DNA of 64,000 bases. Source: JAFGVL01 sp963663245 (GTDB lineage: Bacteria; Bacteroidota; Bacteroidia; Bacteroidales; Paludibacteraceae). Location of the stretch: NCBI GenBank assembly GCA_963663245.1, contig OY760143.1, positions 1,674,001 to 1,738,000 on the forward strand. The letters run 5' to 3'. The notes beneath the pieces are model-generated. The model had not been told where the DNA came from, ran no database searches, and worked only from the letters and a program-made list of their open reading frames with translations. Shown here piece after piece: positions 27,952-36,654 of this stretch. The stretch's first letter is position 1, and every line of letters begins with the position of its first letter. A program made the position numbers and the translations under genes.

Positions 27952-30423
27952 ATGAAAACAATATACCTCTCCGATTTAAAAACTGGTGAATCTGCGATAA
28001 TAACCAAAGTGCTTGGTCATGGAACTTTCCGCAAACGCATTACCGAAATGGGTTTTGTAAAAGGGAAAAAAGTTACTGTTGTAAAAAATGCACCGCTACT
28101 CGACCCTGTTGAATATCAAATTATGGGTTACAACATTTCTTTAAGAAGAAGTGAGGCTCAACTTGTAGAGATAATATCTGAAAAAGATGCTGAAGATTTA
28201 GCCAAAACAAAATATAAAGGAACTATCAATGAAGAAAAGTTGAAAGTATCAGCTTTAGAAAAAGGTAAAAAAATAAACATTGCACTCGTTGGAAACCCTA
28301 ACTGTGGTAAAACCACTCTCTTCAATTATGCCTCCGGTTCGCACGAACGTGTTGGAAACTATGGTGGTGTAACCATTGATGCTAAAGAAGCAATTATAAA
28401 AAAACAAGGTTATCAGTTTAATATTGTTGATTTGCCTGGCACCTACTCGATTACTGAATACACCCCTGAAGAACTATTCGTACGTAATCATATCACTGAA
28501 AAAATGCCTGATATAGTCGTTAATGTGATTGATGCGTCTAACCTTGAGAGAAACCTATACCTCACTACACAATTAATTGACATGAATATTAAGGTAGTAA
28601 TTGCCTTAAACATGTACGATGAATTGGAGAAAAAAGGTGTCAACTTTGATTATGAAGCATTAGGAAAAATGATTGGTATTCCTATTATACCGACAGTTGC
28701 TTCAAAAGGGAAAGGTGTTAATCAATTATTTAAAAAGCTAATTGAAGTATATGAAGATCAAGACTCTACGGTCAGACATATCCATATTAATTATGGAGAA
28801 ATGATTGAAGGAGGAATTCGAGGTATTCAAAAAGAGCTACGTGAAAACCCTGAACTTACGGATAAATATTCTACTAGATACGTTGCTATCAAATTATTAG
28901 AATCAGATAATACGACTAAAAATCAGATAAGTAAACTGCCCAATTTCAAAGAAATTGAACAAAAAGCCCTGCACTCCATTACTGAGCTAGAAGCAGAATA
29001 TGCAGAGAATTCAGAAACTATCATTACTGATGCAAAATATGGATTTATTGATGGAGCACTAAAAGAAACATACAAAGCCAACAAACAGATTTACGGTAAA
29101 GTACGTGGACTAGATGATTTATTCACCCACCGTATTTGGGGCTTCCCTATCTTTATCTTTTTTATGTGGTTAATGTTTCAAACTACCTTTACCATTGGAA
29201 GTTATCCTATGGAGTGGATAGATATGGGAGTTAGTGCATTGGGCAAATTAATCAGTAACCTTATGCCTCAAGGAGCATTACGCGATTTACTGGTTGATGG
29301 TATTATTGGTGGTGTTGGAGGTGTTATTATTTTCTTACCCAATATACTCATCCTCTTCTTCTTCATTTCCTTAATGGAAGATTCCGGATATATGGCTAGA
29401 GCCGCCTTTATTATGGATAAACTAATGCATAAAATTGGCTTACACGGGAAATCATTTATACCTTTAGTAATGGGCTTTGGATGCAATGTTCCTTCTATTA
29501 TGGCAACTCGAACGTTGGAGAATAAAACAGACAGAATCCTAACTATGATTATAGCACCATTTATGTCCTGTAGTGCTAGATTACCAGTGTACATACTTTT
29601 AATATCTGCATTTTTCCCATATAACCAAGGCTTAGTACTATTCTCCATTTATATAATTGGCATAGTGCTTTCGGTGATTGTTGCACTCATAATGAAGAAG
29701 CTTGTTTTCTCTAAAAAAGAAGTGCCTTTTGTAATGGAACTCCCACCATACCGAATACCTACGCTAAAAAATACAAGTCTACACATGTGGCATAAAGGGC
29801 AGCAGTATTTGAAGAAAATGGGTACGGTTATCTTGGTTGCATCTATTCTCATATGGGCCTTAGGGTATTTCCCGAAAAATATTGAATACAGTGAAGATTA
29901 CGAAGCACAAATTGTATCAATCAATCAAAATGATAAATTAGATGACTCAAGTAAAGAAAAACTAATCCAGCACATAGCTATTGTTCAAGAATCAGAAAGA
30001 CAAGAGAAATCATATATTGGCCAATTAGGTCATGCTATAGAACCTATTATCTCTCCATTGGGTTACGATTGGAAAATGGGTGTTAGTATTATTACGGGTC
30101 TTGCTGCTAAGGAAATTGTAGTAAGTACTATGGGTGTTTTATACCATGCCGATATGGCTGCCGACGAAACATCTAGTGTTTTAGTTACCAACTTACGCAA
30201 TCAAAAACATACTACAGGAGAATTGAAGGGAAAAAAAGTATTCACCCCATTAGTAGCCTTTAGTTTTATGCTCTTTATATTAATCTACTTCCCTTGTGTG
30301 GCTGTTATTGCCGCAATTAAGAAAGAATCGAACTGGGGCTGGGCTATTTTCACTATGGTATATACAACTCTTATTGCTTGGGGACTTTCTTTTGCTGTAT
30401 ATCAAATTGGAATAATGCTATAA
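27952..30423 (+). CDS. feoB: FeoA-FeoB fusion, ferrous iron transporter
   Basis: The 823-residue chain begins with a FeoA SH3-like domain (1-75: LSDLKTGESAIITKVLG, MGFVKGKKV). It continues with the FeoB GTPase (G1 GNPNCGKTT at 114-122, G3 DLPGTYS at 160-166, NMYDE) and the membrane core with Gate motifs (MGFGCNVPSIMATRT). It imports Fe2+ across the inner membrane, driven or gated by GTP. FeoA-FeoB fusions are common in Bacteroidota. It starts 9 bases after the adaptor gene, so iron import is cotranscribed with metal efflux. Confidence 0.97.
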   Translation: MKTIYLSDLKTGESAIITKVLGHGTFRKRITEMGFVKGKKVTVVKNAPLLDPVEYQIMGYNISLRRSEAQLVEIISEKDAEDLAKTKYKGTINEEKLKVSALEKGKKINIALVGNPNCGKTTLFNYASGSHERVGNYGGVTIDAKEAIIKKQGYQFNIVDLPGTYSITEYTPEELFVRNHITEKMPDIVVNVIDASNLERNLYLTTQLIDMNIKVVIALNMYDELEKKGVNFDYEALGKMIGIPIIPTVASKGKGVNQLFKKLIEVYEDQDSTVRHIHINYGEMIEGGIRGIQKELRENPELTDKYSTRYVAIKLLESDNTTKNQISKLPNFKEIEQKALHSITELEAEYAENSETIITDAKYGFIDGALKETYKANKQIYGKVRGLDDLFTHRIWGFPIFIFFMWLMFQTTFTIGSYPMEWIDMGVSALGKLISNLMPQGALRDLLVDGIIGGVGGVIIFLPNILILFFFISLMEDSGYMARAAFIMDKLMHKIGLHGKSFIPLVMGFGCNVPSIMATRTLENKTDRILTMIIAPFMSCSARLPVYILLISAFFPYNQGLVLFSIYIIGIVLSVIVALIMKKLVFSKKEVPFVMELPPYRIPTLKNTSLHMWHKGQQYLKKMGTVILVASILIWALGYFPKNIEYSEDYEAQIVSINQNDKLDDSSKEKLIQHIAIVQESERQEKSYIGQLGHAIEPIISPLGYDWKMGVSIITGLAAKEIVVSTMGVLYHADMAADETSSVLVTNLRNQKHTTGELKGKKVFTPLVAFSFMLFILIYFPCVAVIAAIKKESNWGWAIFTMVYTTLIAWGLSFAVYQIGIML

Positions 30424-30426
30424 TCT

Positions 30427-30648
30427 ATGCAACTAATAATCGTTTATACAATCCTTACCATAACTGTAGCATACACTATATATGCTATTACAAAATATGT
30501 ACGTAAAAAAAATGACGCTTGTGATGGTTGTAGTGGTTGTGAAATTAAAGGACAAATCGCGAAGAGCCTTAAAGACAAAACTTCAAAAGACCCTTCGACC
30601 TGTAACTACGCTCCTCCAAAGACTAGCAGTCAGAATAAAAAAAAGTAG
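30427..30648 (+). CDS. FeoB-associated Cys-rich membrane protein
   Basis: The 73-residue protein has one N-terminal transmembrane helix followed by a cytoplasmic cysteine cluster (CDGCSGCEIKG) and a further Cys (STCNY). It lies 3 bases after feoB. It fits the small FeoB-associated Cys-rich family found beside feoB in anaerobes, which may help deliver or sense iron or redox state; its mechanism is unsettled. Confidence 0.88.
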   Translation: MQLIIVYTILTITVAYTIYAITKYVRKKNDACDGCSGCEIKGQIAKSLKDKTSKDPSTCNYAPPKTSSQNKKK

Positions 30649-30806
30649 GAATCACTAAACTTTAACTTCTAATATCACATTAATTTTTAATAGTGCACTA
30701 TTGTCCAAGAAGACTATATTGAAGAATCATTTTGATTTTTAAACTAAAAATTATTATAGCTAATTAAAAGATTAATAACCATGAGTAAATAACTGTAACC
30801 ATTTAA

Positions 30807-30814
30807 TATCTTTG
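30807..30814 (+). promoter_or_regulatory. -7 element TATCTTTG
   Basis: It matches TAnnTTTG 41 bases before the GAF-like sensor gene. Confidence 0.5.
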
Positions 30815-30855
30815 CGACTAATCATAATCACATTTTAAATATTCAACAAATCAAA

Positions 30856-31821
30856 ATGAAAAATAGCCTTACAAACTTATCATATCAAATATTAAAAATT
30901 GCCAATCGTGAAATACCAAGGTCTACTTTTCTGAAAGAAATATCAAAATTACTTATTGACTGGTTTAAGTGTTCTGAGATTAAATTTTTACTTAAAATAC
31001 AAAAGAACGATTCGCAATTTGAATTAGTGCATTACACGAAAGATAATTTTGATTATAACATCATACATTTAAATGATCTACCACAATATCTGCAAGTAGA
31101 AGAAAGTACAGGTCTATGGAAATCTATATTAGATAATAATTTTGATTCATCTTCAACTTTTTTCAGCGAGAAAGGATCTTTTTGGACAATAAATTTTGGT
31201 AATATTTCTATTCCTTATCGAATCAAATTAGGTTCAACTATAAACAATGATAGTTCAAAGTCAGATAGTAATTATTCGTTATTAATTAGCCCCTTTATAT
31301 ATAGTAACGAAAGGGTTGGATTAATACATATTAAGAACCTTGAGCCTGAAGTGTTTTCGAGTTTAGGAACGACCATGTTTGAAGAATTTTCGCAAACTTT
31401 AAGTGTTATCCTTATTAATCAGTATACACAAGCTCTTTTACTAGAACGAGTAAAAGAACTAGATTTTTTGTATAAAATGTCAAACATCACAAAACAAAAA
31501 GCAATTTCTCTTGACAAGCTTATTTCCCAAATTATTGAGTTAATACCTCCTGCTTGGCAATACCCTGAAATAACTACAGCCAGAATAACTCTAAATAATA
31601 AGAATTATCCAAATACGCATTTCGATAAATATGAACACAAATTGGTATCAGATATTATAGTGGATAACGAAAAGTGTGGAATAATTGAAGTCTGCTATAC
31701 TGAAAAATGTCCTGAAATTGATGAAGGTCCATTTTTTTATGAAGAAAGAAATCTCTTAAACAATATTGCAGCTGAATTAGCCACTATTATTAGCCAAAAT
31801 AAAAAAGAAAAGACAATATAA
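30856..31821 (+). CDS. GAF-like sensory protein without an output domain
   Basis: The 321-residue cytoplasmic protein has an N-terminal GAF-like domain (about 5-190), a helix LLERVKELDFLYKMSNI, and a second sensory domain (about 205-321) with LIPPAWQYPEITTARITL. The second block closely resembles the sensory module that precedes the kinase core in some hybrid histidine kinases. Here the protein ends without HisKA, HATPase, GGDEF or DNA-binding parts. The frame ends cleanly at TAA with no kinase remnant downstream. It may be a stand-alone signal-binding partner. Confidence 0.7.
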   Translation: MKNSLTNLSYQILKIANREIPRSTFLKEISKLLIDWFKCSEIKFLLKIQKNDSQFELVHYTKDNFDYNIIHLNDLPQYLQVEESTGLWKSILDNNFDSSSTFFSEKGSFWTINFGNISIPYRIKLGSTINNDSSKSDSNYSLLISPFIYSNERVGLIHIKNLEPEVFSSLGTTMFEEFSQTLSVILINQYTQALLLERVKELDFLYKMSNITKQKAISLDKLISQIIELIPPAWQYPEITTARITLNNKNYPNTHFDKYEHKLVSDIIVDNEKCGIIEVCYTEKCPEIDEGPFFYEERNLLNNIAAELATIISQNKKEKTI

Positions 31822-31904
31822 AATCTCTTTTTAGTCAATTAATTTTTCATATAAGAGTCCACGGAGTGGCGTGATCAAACCCATAAAAAAAACAAATACT
31901 TAAA

Positions 31905-32825
31905 ATGAATATAAAGGACTCCCAATTCACAAGATTTGAAGACAACAACAATGTGTGGTTGTCTGATAACAGCAAGGAAAAATTTAACTGTAATGACTAT
32001 GGCATAACTCCCACTATCATTAATAGTGAAGCTGAAGTTGGACAAGCAATGTTAAATGAGCTGTACACTACCGCGGCATCAAAACAAGGAGATATTAATA
32101 TTGCCCTTCTTGGTGGCAGAGGCGCTCAGGAGTTACACCGTTTGTTGGGAGAATTAGCGAAGACAACCGAACAGGATAAACTACTAGCTAGACTAAATGT
32201 ATTTACGCAAGACGCTTTAGCTCCTATGGGCATGGATAATGGGTTAAGTTTTGTGCGTGATTTTGAGCGTATTTTGGGCGATGCTTTTTTCAAAAAGATA
32301 AAAAGCTTTACTCCCATGAATACTGATACAAAAGATATAGAATCAGTTCTTATTGAGTATTTGACTAAATTGGAAGAACTAGGCGGTTTAGATATCTTTT
32401 TTATTGGGCATGGTCCAGAAGAAAATGAAGCATCACACCTTGCCTATATTAAGCCTTTCTCTGGCGCACAGAGCCACCATCTTGCAGGTATCATCCCCAT
32501 ATCTAGCAGTATTTTGGAGCATCACATCAGTAAGTTTAAAGCTGGTGGAAGCCTTGTAAATGAGAAGGATGAAAAGGAATGTCGCTCTGCTAAGTATATT
32601 CTCACCTTAGGACCAGCAGCTATCTTACAAGCCAAAAAGGTGGTTCAGTCAGTAGTAGATGCCGACTCTGCTCCTGCTAAAATTCAAACCTATGCCAAAG
32701 TGCTTAACACGCGCTTAAGTTCAAATAAAGATGAAGCGATGCAACAACTAAATACGAACCCTGGCTTATGGATAAGACTACATCCTAATACCAAATCTTT
32801 TGTATTACCTAGTTTAGGTTTGTAA
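31905..32825 (+). CDS. NagB/6-phosphogluconolactonase-like sugar-phosphate-binding protein, divergent
   Basis: The 306-residue protein resembles the glucosamine-6-phosphate deaminase/6-phosphogluconolactonase fold: the phosphate loop LLGGRGAQELHRLL and the FFIGHGPEENEASHLAYIKP block. In NagB the latter region reads DGHIAFNEP. Here the catalytic Asp aligns with Ala176 and the Glu with Lys183, while His178 is kept. Canonical deaminase or lactonase chemistry is therefore doubtful. Its base composition looks higher in GC than its neighbours: 32101-32160 counts 32 G/C in 60. It lies 83 bases after the kinase-less sensor, possibly in one transcript. Confidence 0.65.
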   Translation: MNIKDSQFTRFEDNNNVWLSDNSKEKFNCNDYGITPTIINSEAEVGQAMLNELYTTAASKQGDINIALLGGRGAQELHRLLGELAKTTEQDKLLARLNVFTQDALAPMGMDNGLSFVRDFERILGDAFFKKIKSFTPMNTDTKDIESVLIEYLTKLEELGGLDIFFIGHGPEENEASHLAYIKPFSGAQSHHLAGIIPISSSILEHHISKFKAGGSLVNEKDEKECRSAKYILTLGPAAILQAKKVVQSVVDADSAPAKIQTYAKVLNTRLSSNKDEAMQQLNTNPGLWIRLHPNTKSFVLPSLGL

Positions 32826-32865
32826 TGAATATAAGCTTTACTTTCTTTCGTACTTATTTTTTTAT

Positions 32866-32908
32866 CTCCAAAAAACACAAGCCCTAACGCGAGGGTATCT
32901 TTTTGGAG
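32866..32908 (+). terminator. Candidate hairpin terminator
   Basis: An outer stem CTCCAAAAA/TTTTTGGAG encloses a small CCCT/AGGG stem, followed by a short T-rich run. It lies about 40 bases after the NagB-like gene. The large loop makes it a weaker candidate. Confidence 0.45.
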
Positions 32909-32962
32909 TTGTTTTAGTATTAATTATACCCACACGATAAAATCCTGCGACAGCAAAGCTAA

Positions 32963-33760
32963 TTAGTCTTTTACACAACGGACGGAAAAAGCAACGACAA
33001 TCCAATCTGAATTATCGTCAGTATAATCTGTAGAGAAACCTATGCTTGAAGCAATAATCGAGGAATCCGAATCTGTTGTAATTAACTCAGTACTATTCCC
33101 TACATTAGCAAACTCATAAAAGAAAGAAGAGGAAGATAAAGAATACGCTTTATACCCAGCAGGTAGTAGATTTAAGCCTGAACTATTATTTGTTGACAAA
33201 TCATTTCCTATTGAAAATGCTTCAGTAGATAGATTCCAATCTGTGCTAGCAGCTAAAGCTTTTGCAATATTATAGTTACTAAAAGAAAAAGAGTATCCAT
33301 ATAATTCAAGATAATCTTCGAGTTCATCCCAATCCTCAGATGTTGAAACATGCCATCCAATAGGAGCTAATTTACCAGTCTTTTCTGCATTAAAATTATA
33401 TAATGCCCCATACTTACTATTACTATATGTTATGGAATCATTGTTATACCAGCAATAGGCAGCTGGATCCCCTAGAACAGAGCTATTAGATGGATCTTTA
33501 ACTGTAGTGGTATCCAATAGAATAGCTGTACCATCATTATATTTTGTTGTCTTCAGGTTTTCTGCCATCCAAACCTGAGTTCCTATGGTAATGGTTGGGT
33601 AAGTATTACCATCAACATCAGTCACTGTTCCATAAACAGGGCTTGGAAGTGTTAGTATTGGTTCAGGCATAGGCTCATCTTTCTTATCTTCAGAACAAGA
33701 AGTAAATAAAACGCCAGCAACAAAGAGAACAAGAGCAAAAGAAAGGTTTAATTTTTTCAT
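32963..33760 (-). CDS. FISUMP-domain lipoprotein
   Basis: The 265-residue lipoprotein (lipobox LFTSC, Cys22) has an acidic/proline linker and then one FISUMP domain: IGTQVWMAENLKTTKYNDG, YGALYNFNA, GWHVSTSEDWDELEDYL, GNDLSTNNSSG and the terminal FSVRCVKD. It is a paralogue of the C-terminal half of the gene at 3019-4323, without the Ig/Fn3-like repeats. Function unknown; surface exposure is inferred from the lipoprotein signal. It is transcribed alone. Confidence 0.85.
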   Translation of the reverse strand: MKKLNLSFALVLFVAGVLFTSCSEDKKDEPMPEPILTLPSPVYGTVTDVDGNTYPTITIGTQVWMAENLKTTKYNDGTAILLDTTTVKDPSNSSVLGDPAAYCWYNNDSITYSNSKYGALYNFNAEKTGKLAPIGWHVSTSEDWDELEDYLELYGYSFSFSNYNIAKALAASTDWNLSTEAFSIGNDLSTNNSSGLNLLPAGYKAYSLSSSSFFYEFANVGNSTELITTDSDSSIIASSIGFSTDYTDDNSDWIVVAFSVRCVKD

Positions 33761-34024
33761 AATGATTCATATAAAATTAGTCTTTTATAAATTACTTTTA
33801 AATAGCACTATTTAAAAGACAGAGATTTGGGAAAAGATTACTGATATTTATATTAAAAATAAAAAACAAAGATAAAAAATCTTATTTTCAATCAACCTTT
33901 TATACCAAAAAATCTAATGCTGTAATTATAATTATTTAAATATAGAAGAACCACACAATGCAATCCTTCGCTAGCGCAGAGTATAAATGTAAAGGACCAC
34001 ACAAAAAGGAGTAGTTATTCCGGT

Positions 34025-34732
34025 CTAAAAGCCCAAAAACTGAATTCCAAGCCCCATCAATAGAATAACTGCACCGGCAAATAAATGAAAGAACTTCCCT
34101 GCTTTCTTAAAACGCACAAAAGAAATTCCAGTATAGCCAATAAAAACAGCCACCAGCATAGTGGTAATTGTAGCAGCACCAAACAAGCCTGCAACAGAAA
34201 CAATACCCCAGGTATCATGTTGCGCTGCTGGATAAATAAGTAGCGGAATAAGCACTTCGCAAGGACCAAAAACAAAGATTAGAAATAAAATCCAAGGCGT
34301 AATATTAATTTCTTTTTTACTCTCCTTCTTAATCTCCTCTGTAGGTAGATGTCTGTAAGGGCGAATAGATTTAGGCAATAAAAAATTCGGAAGATGCGAA
34401 TGCAATCTATTATTGAATAGCTTATAGATACCGTATACAGAGTAAATAACTCCAAACACAATGAGCATCCACGCCGCTAAATCGCCACGCATAGCCTCTA
34501 TACTTTCTAACTTGCTTAAGCTTATACCAAGGGCGACTCCTACTATTCCAAGTACTACCGAACCTACAATATGTCCAATTCCTGAGAAGAAAGTAATCCA
34601 CATTGTTTTTGCTCTTGACCAATTACGTGCTTTGCTTAAAACGATAAAGGGTAAATAGTGATCAGGTCCTAAAATAGTATGTACAAAGCCTAAAGTAATT
34701 GCTGAAACAAGCAGCACATGCAATTCATTCAT
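34025..34732 (-). CDS. Putative nickel permease (UreH/NiCoT-like integral membrane protein)
   Basis: The 235-residue membrane protein has about six hydrophobic helices. The first carries GFVHTILGPDHYLPF, with His18, Asp24 and His25 resembling the metal-binding HxxxxDH-type signature of nickel/cobalt permeases and UreH-like proteins. A central loop is His-containing (RLHSHL, YRHLP). It is the last gene of the nikR-larE-larC-larB operon, 4 bases after larB. That context supports nickel as the substrate; the sequence alone would also fit the wider TauE/SafE-like group. Confidence 0.7.
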   Translation of the reverse strand: MNELHVLLVSAITLGFVHTILGPDHYLPFIVLSKARNWSRAKTMWITFFSGIGHIVGSVVLGIVGVALGISLSKLESIEAMRGDLAAWMLIVFGVIYSVYGIYKLFNNRLHSHLPNFLLPKSIRPYRHLPTEEIKKESKKEINITPWILFLIFVFGPCEVLIPLLIYPAAQHDTWGIVSVAGLFGAATITTMLVAVFIGYTGISFVRFKKAGKFFHLFAGAVILLMGLGIQFLGF

Positions 34733-34736
34733 ATCG

Positions 34737-35474
34737 CTATAACTTATTTATCAATGAAGCCTGACAAGCAGCTCCAAATCCATTATCAATATTTACTACT
34801 GAAATACCACTAGCACAACTATTTATCATAGAGAGCAAGGCTGTTAGTCCTTCGAAATTAGCACCATAACCAATACTCGTTGGCACACCAATTACAGGCT
34901 TATCAACTAAACCTCCAATAACACTTCCTAGTGCACCTTCCATACCAGCAACAACAATAATTACTCGTGCTCCTCTAATAATATCTAGCTTATTAAACAA
35001 ACGGTGAATACCAGCTACACCTACATCATAAATAGTTTTCACTTCATTGCCTAAGAAACGAGCTGTTTCTGCAGCCTCTTCAGCTACAGGCATATCAGAT
35101 GTTCCAGCAGCAACTATAACGATATAGCCCTTTGATTTTTCTTCATTAGCTGCCTTATAGCTTATGGTTTTTGCCATCTCATTGTACTGTGCATCAGGAA
35201 TAACTTCTTTAATTGCTGGATACATCTCAGGCGTAACACGCGTAGCTAAAACATCTATGCCCTTTTGAAACATGCGTTCAGCAATCTGCTTCACTTGCTC
35301 CGTTGTTTTTCCTGAAGCATATATTACTTCGGGCATTCCTGTGCGCTGAAATCTATCCGTATCAATGCTAGCAAAACCCATTTCTTCGATACCTTTTCCA
35401 GATACCATCTGTAGGGCTTCTGGGAGTTCTAGTTCTCCCTTTTTATATTGCTCAAAAATATCTGTAAGTGTCAT
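34737..35474 (-). CDS. larB: LarB, nickel-pincer cofactor biosynthesis carboxylase/hydrolase
   Basis: LarB carboxylates the pyridinium ring of nicotinic acid adenine dinucleotide and releases AMP, the first step towards the nickel-pincer nucleotide (NPN). The 245-residue protein has the PurE-like C-terminal domain: VAAGTSDMPVAEEAAETA, YDVGVAGIHRL, VVAGMEGALGSVIGGL, VPTSIGYGANF. It lies between larC (1-base gap) and the permease gene. Length and motifs match the family. Confidence 0.93.
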   Translation of the reverse strand: MTLTDIFEQYKKGELELPEALQMVSGKGIEEMGFASIDTDRFQRTGMPEVIYASGKTTEQVKQIAERMFQKGIDVLATRVTPEMYPAIKEVIPDAQYNEMAKTISYKAANEEKSKGYIVIVAAGTSDMPVAEEAAETARFLGNEVKTIYDVGVAGIHRLFNKLDIIRGARVIIVVAGMEGALGSVIGGLVDKPVIGVPTSIGYGANFEGLTALLSMINSCASGISVVNIDNGFGAACQASLINKL

Positions 35475-35475
35475 A

Positions 35476-36648
35476 TTATATATTCTTTATTACTTCATTT
35501 TCAACTTCTTGAATAGAGATATTATGCTTTTCGGCCAATGCTTTGCAATCTTCAAACTCAGGTTTTGAGTGCACTAGCTTTCCTTGAAACTCACTTTGTT
35601 TCACACGTACATCTCCAAATGTTGTCTGCACCAACTTCTCTACCCTATTCAGCATATTTTTTTTCACTGCATATTCGCGTAAACCAATACTAGTAGTATG
35701 CGTAAAGATTATCTCTTTCATACTAGCTGTTTTATCAGGAGAACAGAGTACATGTAAAGTAATAGCGGGTCGAGACTTTTTCATAACGATGGGTACCATC
35801 CAAGCATCACTTGCTCCTGCATTAAACAATTTTTCCAACACAAAACCATAATGTTCTGGGTTCATATCATCAATATTACATGCAAGTACGGTAGCAGCTT
35901 CTATATTCATATCTGTTGCTTCAGACTTCGATTCTATTAAATAAGCACGCAAAACATTTGGTACTTCCGAGATATCTCGCTGACCAATACCATAGCCTGT
36001 TTTAGCTATTGGAAAATTAATCTGTTCTGTATATTCATTAACTGTTGCTACTAAAATAGCGGCACCAGTAGGCGTAGTTGCTTCATGTTGTACTAGTCCA
36101 GATTTTACTGGAATATCATTAACAATAAGAGCTGTGGCTGGAGCTGGAACAGGCATAATGCCATGATCGCACTTGACTGTACCACCACCCAATTGTATGG
36201 GAGCTGCCATCACCTTATCAACCTGGAGATAATCCAAACAAATAGCTGCACCAACAATATCAGCAATAGAATCAAGCGCTCCTACCTCATGGAAATGAAC
36301 TTTCTGAATATCAATATTATGGACTTTTGCCTCAGCAACTGCAATCAGTGTAAATATCTTTAAAGAGCTCGCTTTCACTTCAGCAGAAAGCGAACTCTTA
36401 TTCACTATTTCTTCTACATGGCGTAAATGACGATGTTTCTCCAATAAGTTCTTCTTTACAAGTACCTGCGCTTTTGTTCCGAAAATACCTCTACGTGAAT
36501 CTTTTTCTACTTTTAAGCTAAATCCTTTTATGTTTAGCTTTTCTAATTCCGCAACTAAATATGACTCGGGCACACCCAAGTCTATCATAGCTCCTAAATT
36601 CATATCGCCACTAATACCCGCAAAACAATCGTAATATAAAATCTTCAT
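35476..36648 (-). CDS. larC: LarC, nickel insertion protein of NPN synthesis
   Basis: LarC is the CTP-dependent nickel insertase (cyclometallase) that completes the nickel-pincer nucleotide. The 390-residue protein starts with YYDCFAGISGDMNLGA, the family signature. It continues with HFHEVGALDSIADIVGAA and AIDDMNPEHYG-like text (NIDDMNPEHYGFVLEKL). It is one uninterrupted frame, unlike Lactiplantibacillus plantarum where larC1 and larC2 are joined by a programmed frameshift. It is cotranscribed with larE and larB (gaps of 6 and 1 bases). Confidence 0.94.
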   Translation of the reverse strand: MKILYYDCFAGISGDMNLGAMIDLGVPESYLVAELEKLNIKGFSLKVEKDSRRGIFGTKAQVLVKKNLLEKHRHLRHVEEIVNKSSLSAEVKASSLKIFTLIAVAEAKVHNIDIQKVHFHEVGALDSIADIVGAAICLDYLQVDKVMAAPIQLGGGTVKCDHGIMPVPAPATALIVNDIPVKSGLVQHEATTPTGAAILVATVNEYTEQINFPIAKTGYGIGQRDISEVPNVLRAYLIESKSEATDMNIEAATVLACNIDDMNPEHYGFVLEKLFNAGASDAWMVPIVMKKSRPAITLHVLCSPDKTASMKEIIFTHTTSIGLREYAVKKNMLNRVEKLVQTTFGDVRVKQSEFQGKLVHSKPEFEDCKALAEKHNISIQEVENEVIKNI

Positions 36649-36654
36649 GATAGT

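Noticed and set aside
31822..31904. Short GC-richer spacer with CCAC/GTGG before the NagB-like gene, considered as a riboswitch or small RNA
   Set aside because: Only a 4-bp stem can form and no known riboswitch core is visible.
34057..34622. Several short frames antisense or out of frame within the nickel permease gene
   Set aside because: They are shadow frames of a hydrophobic gene, without start context or homology.
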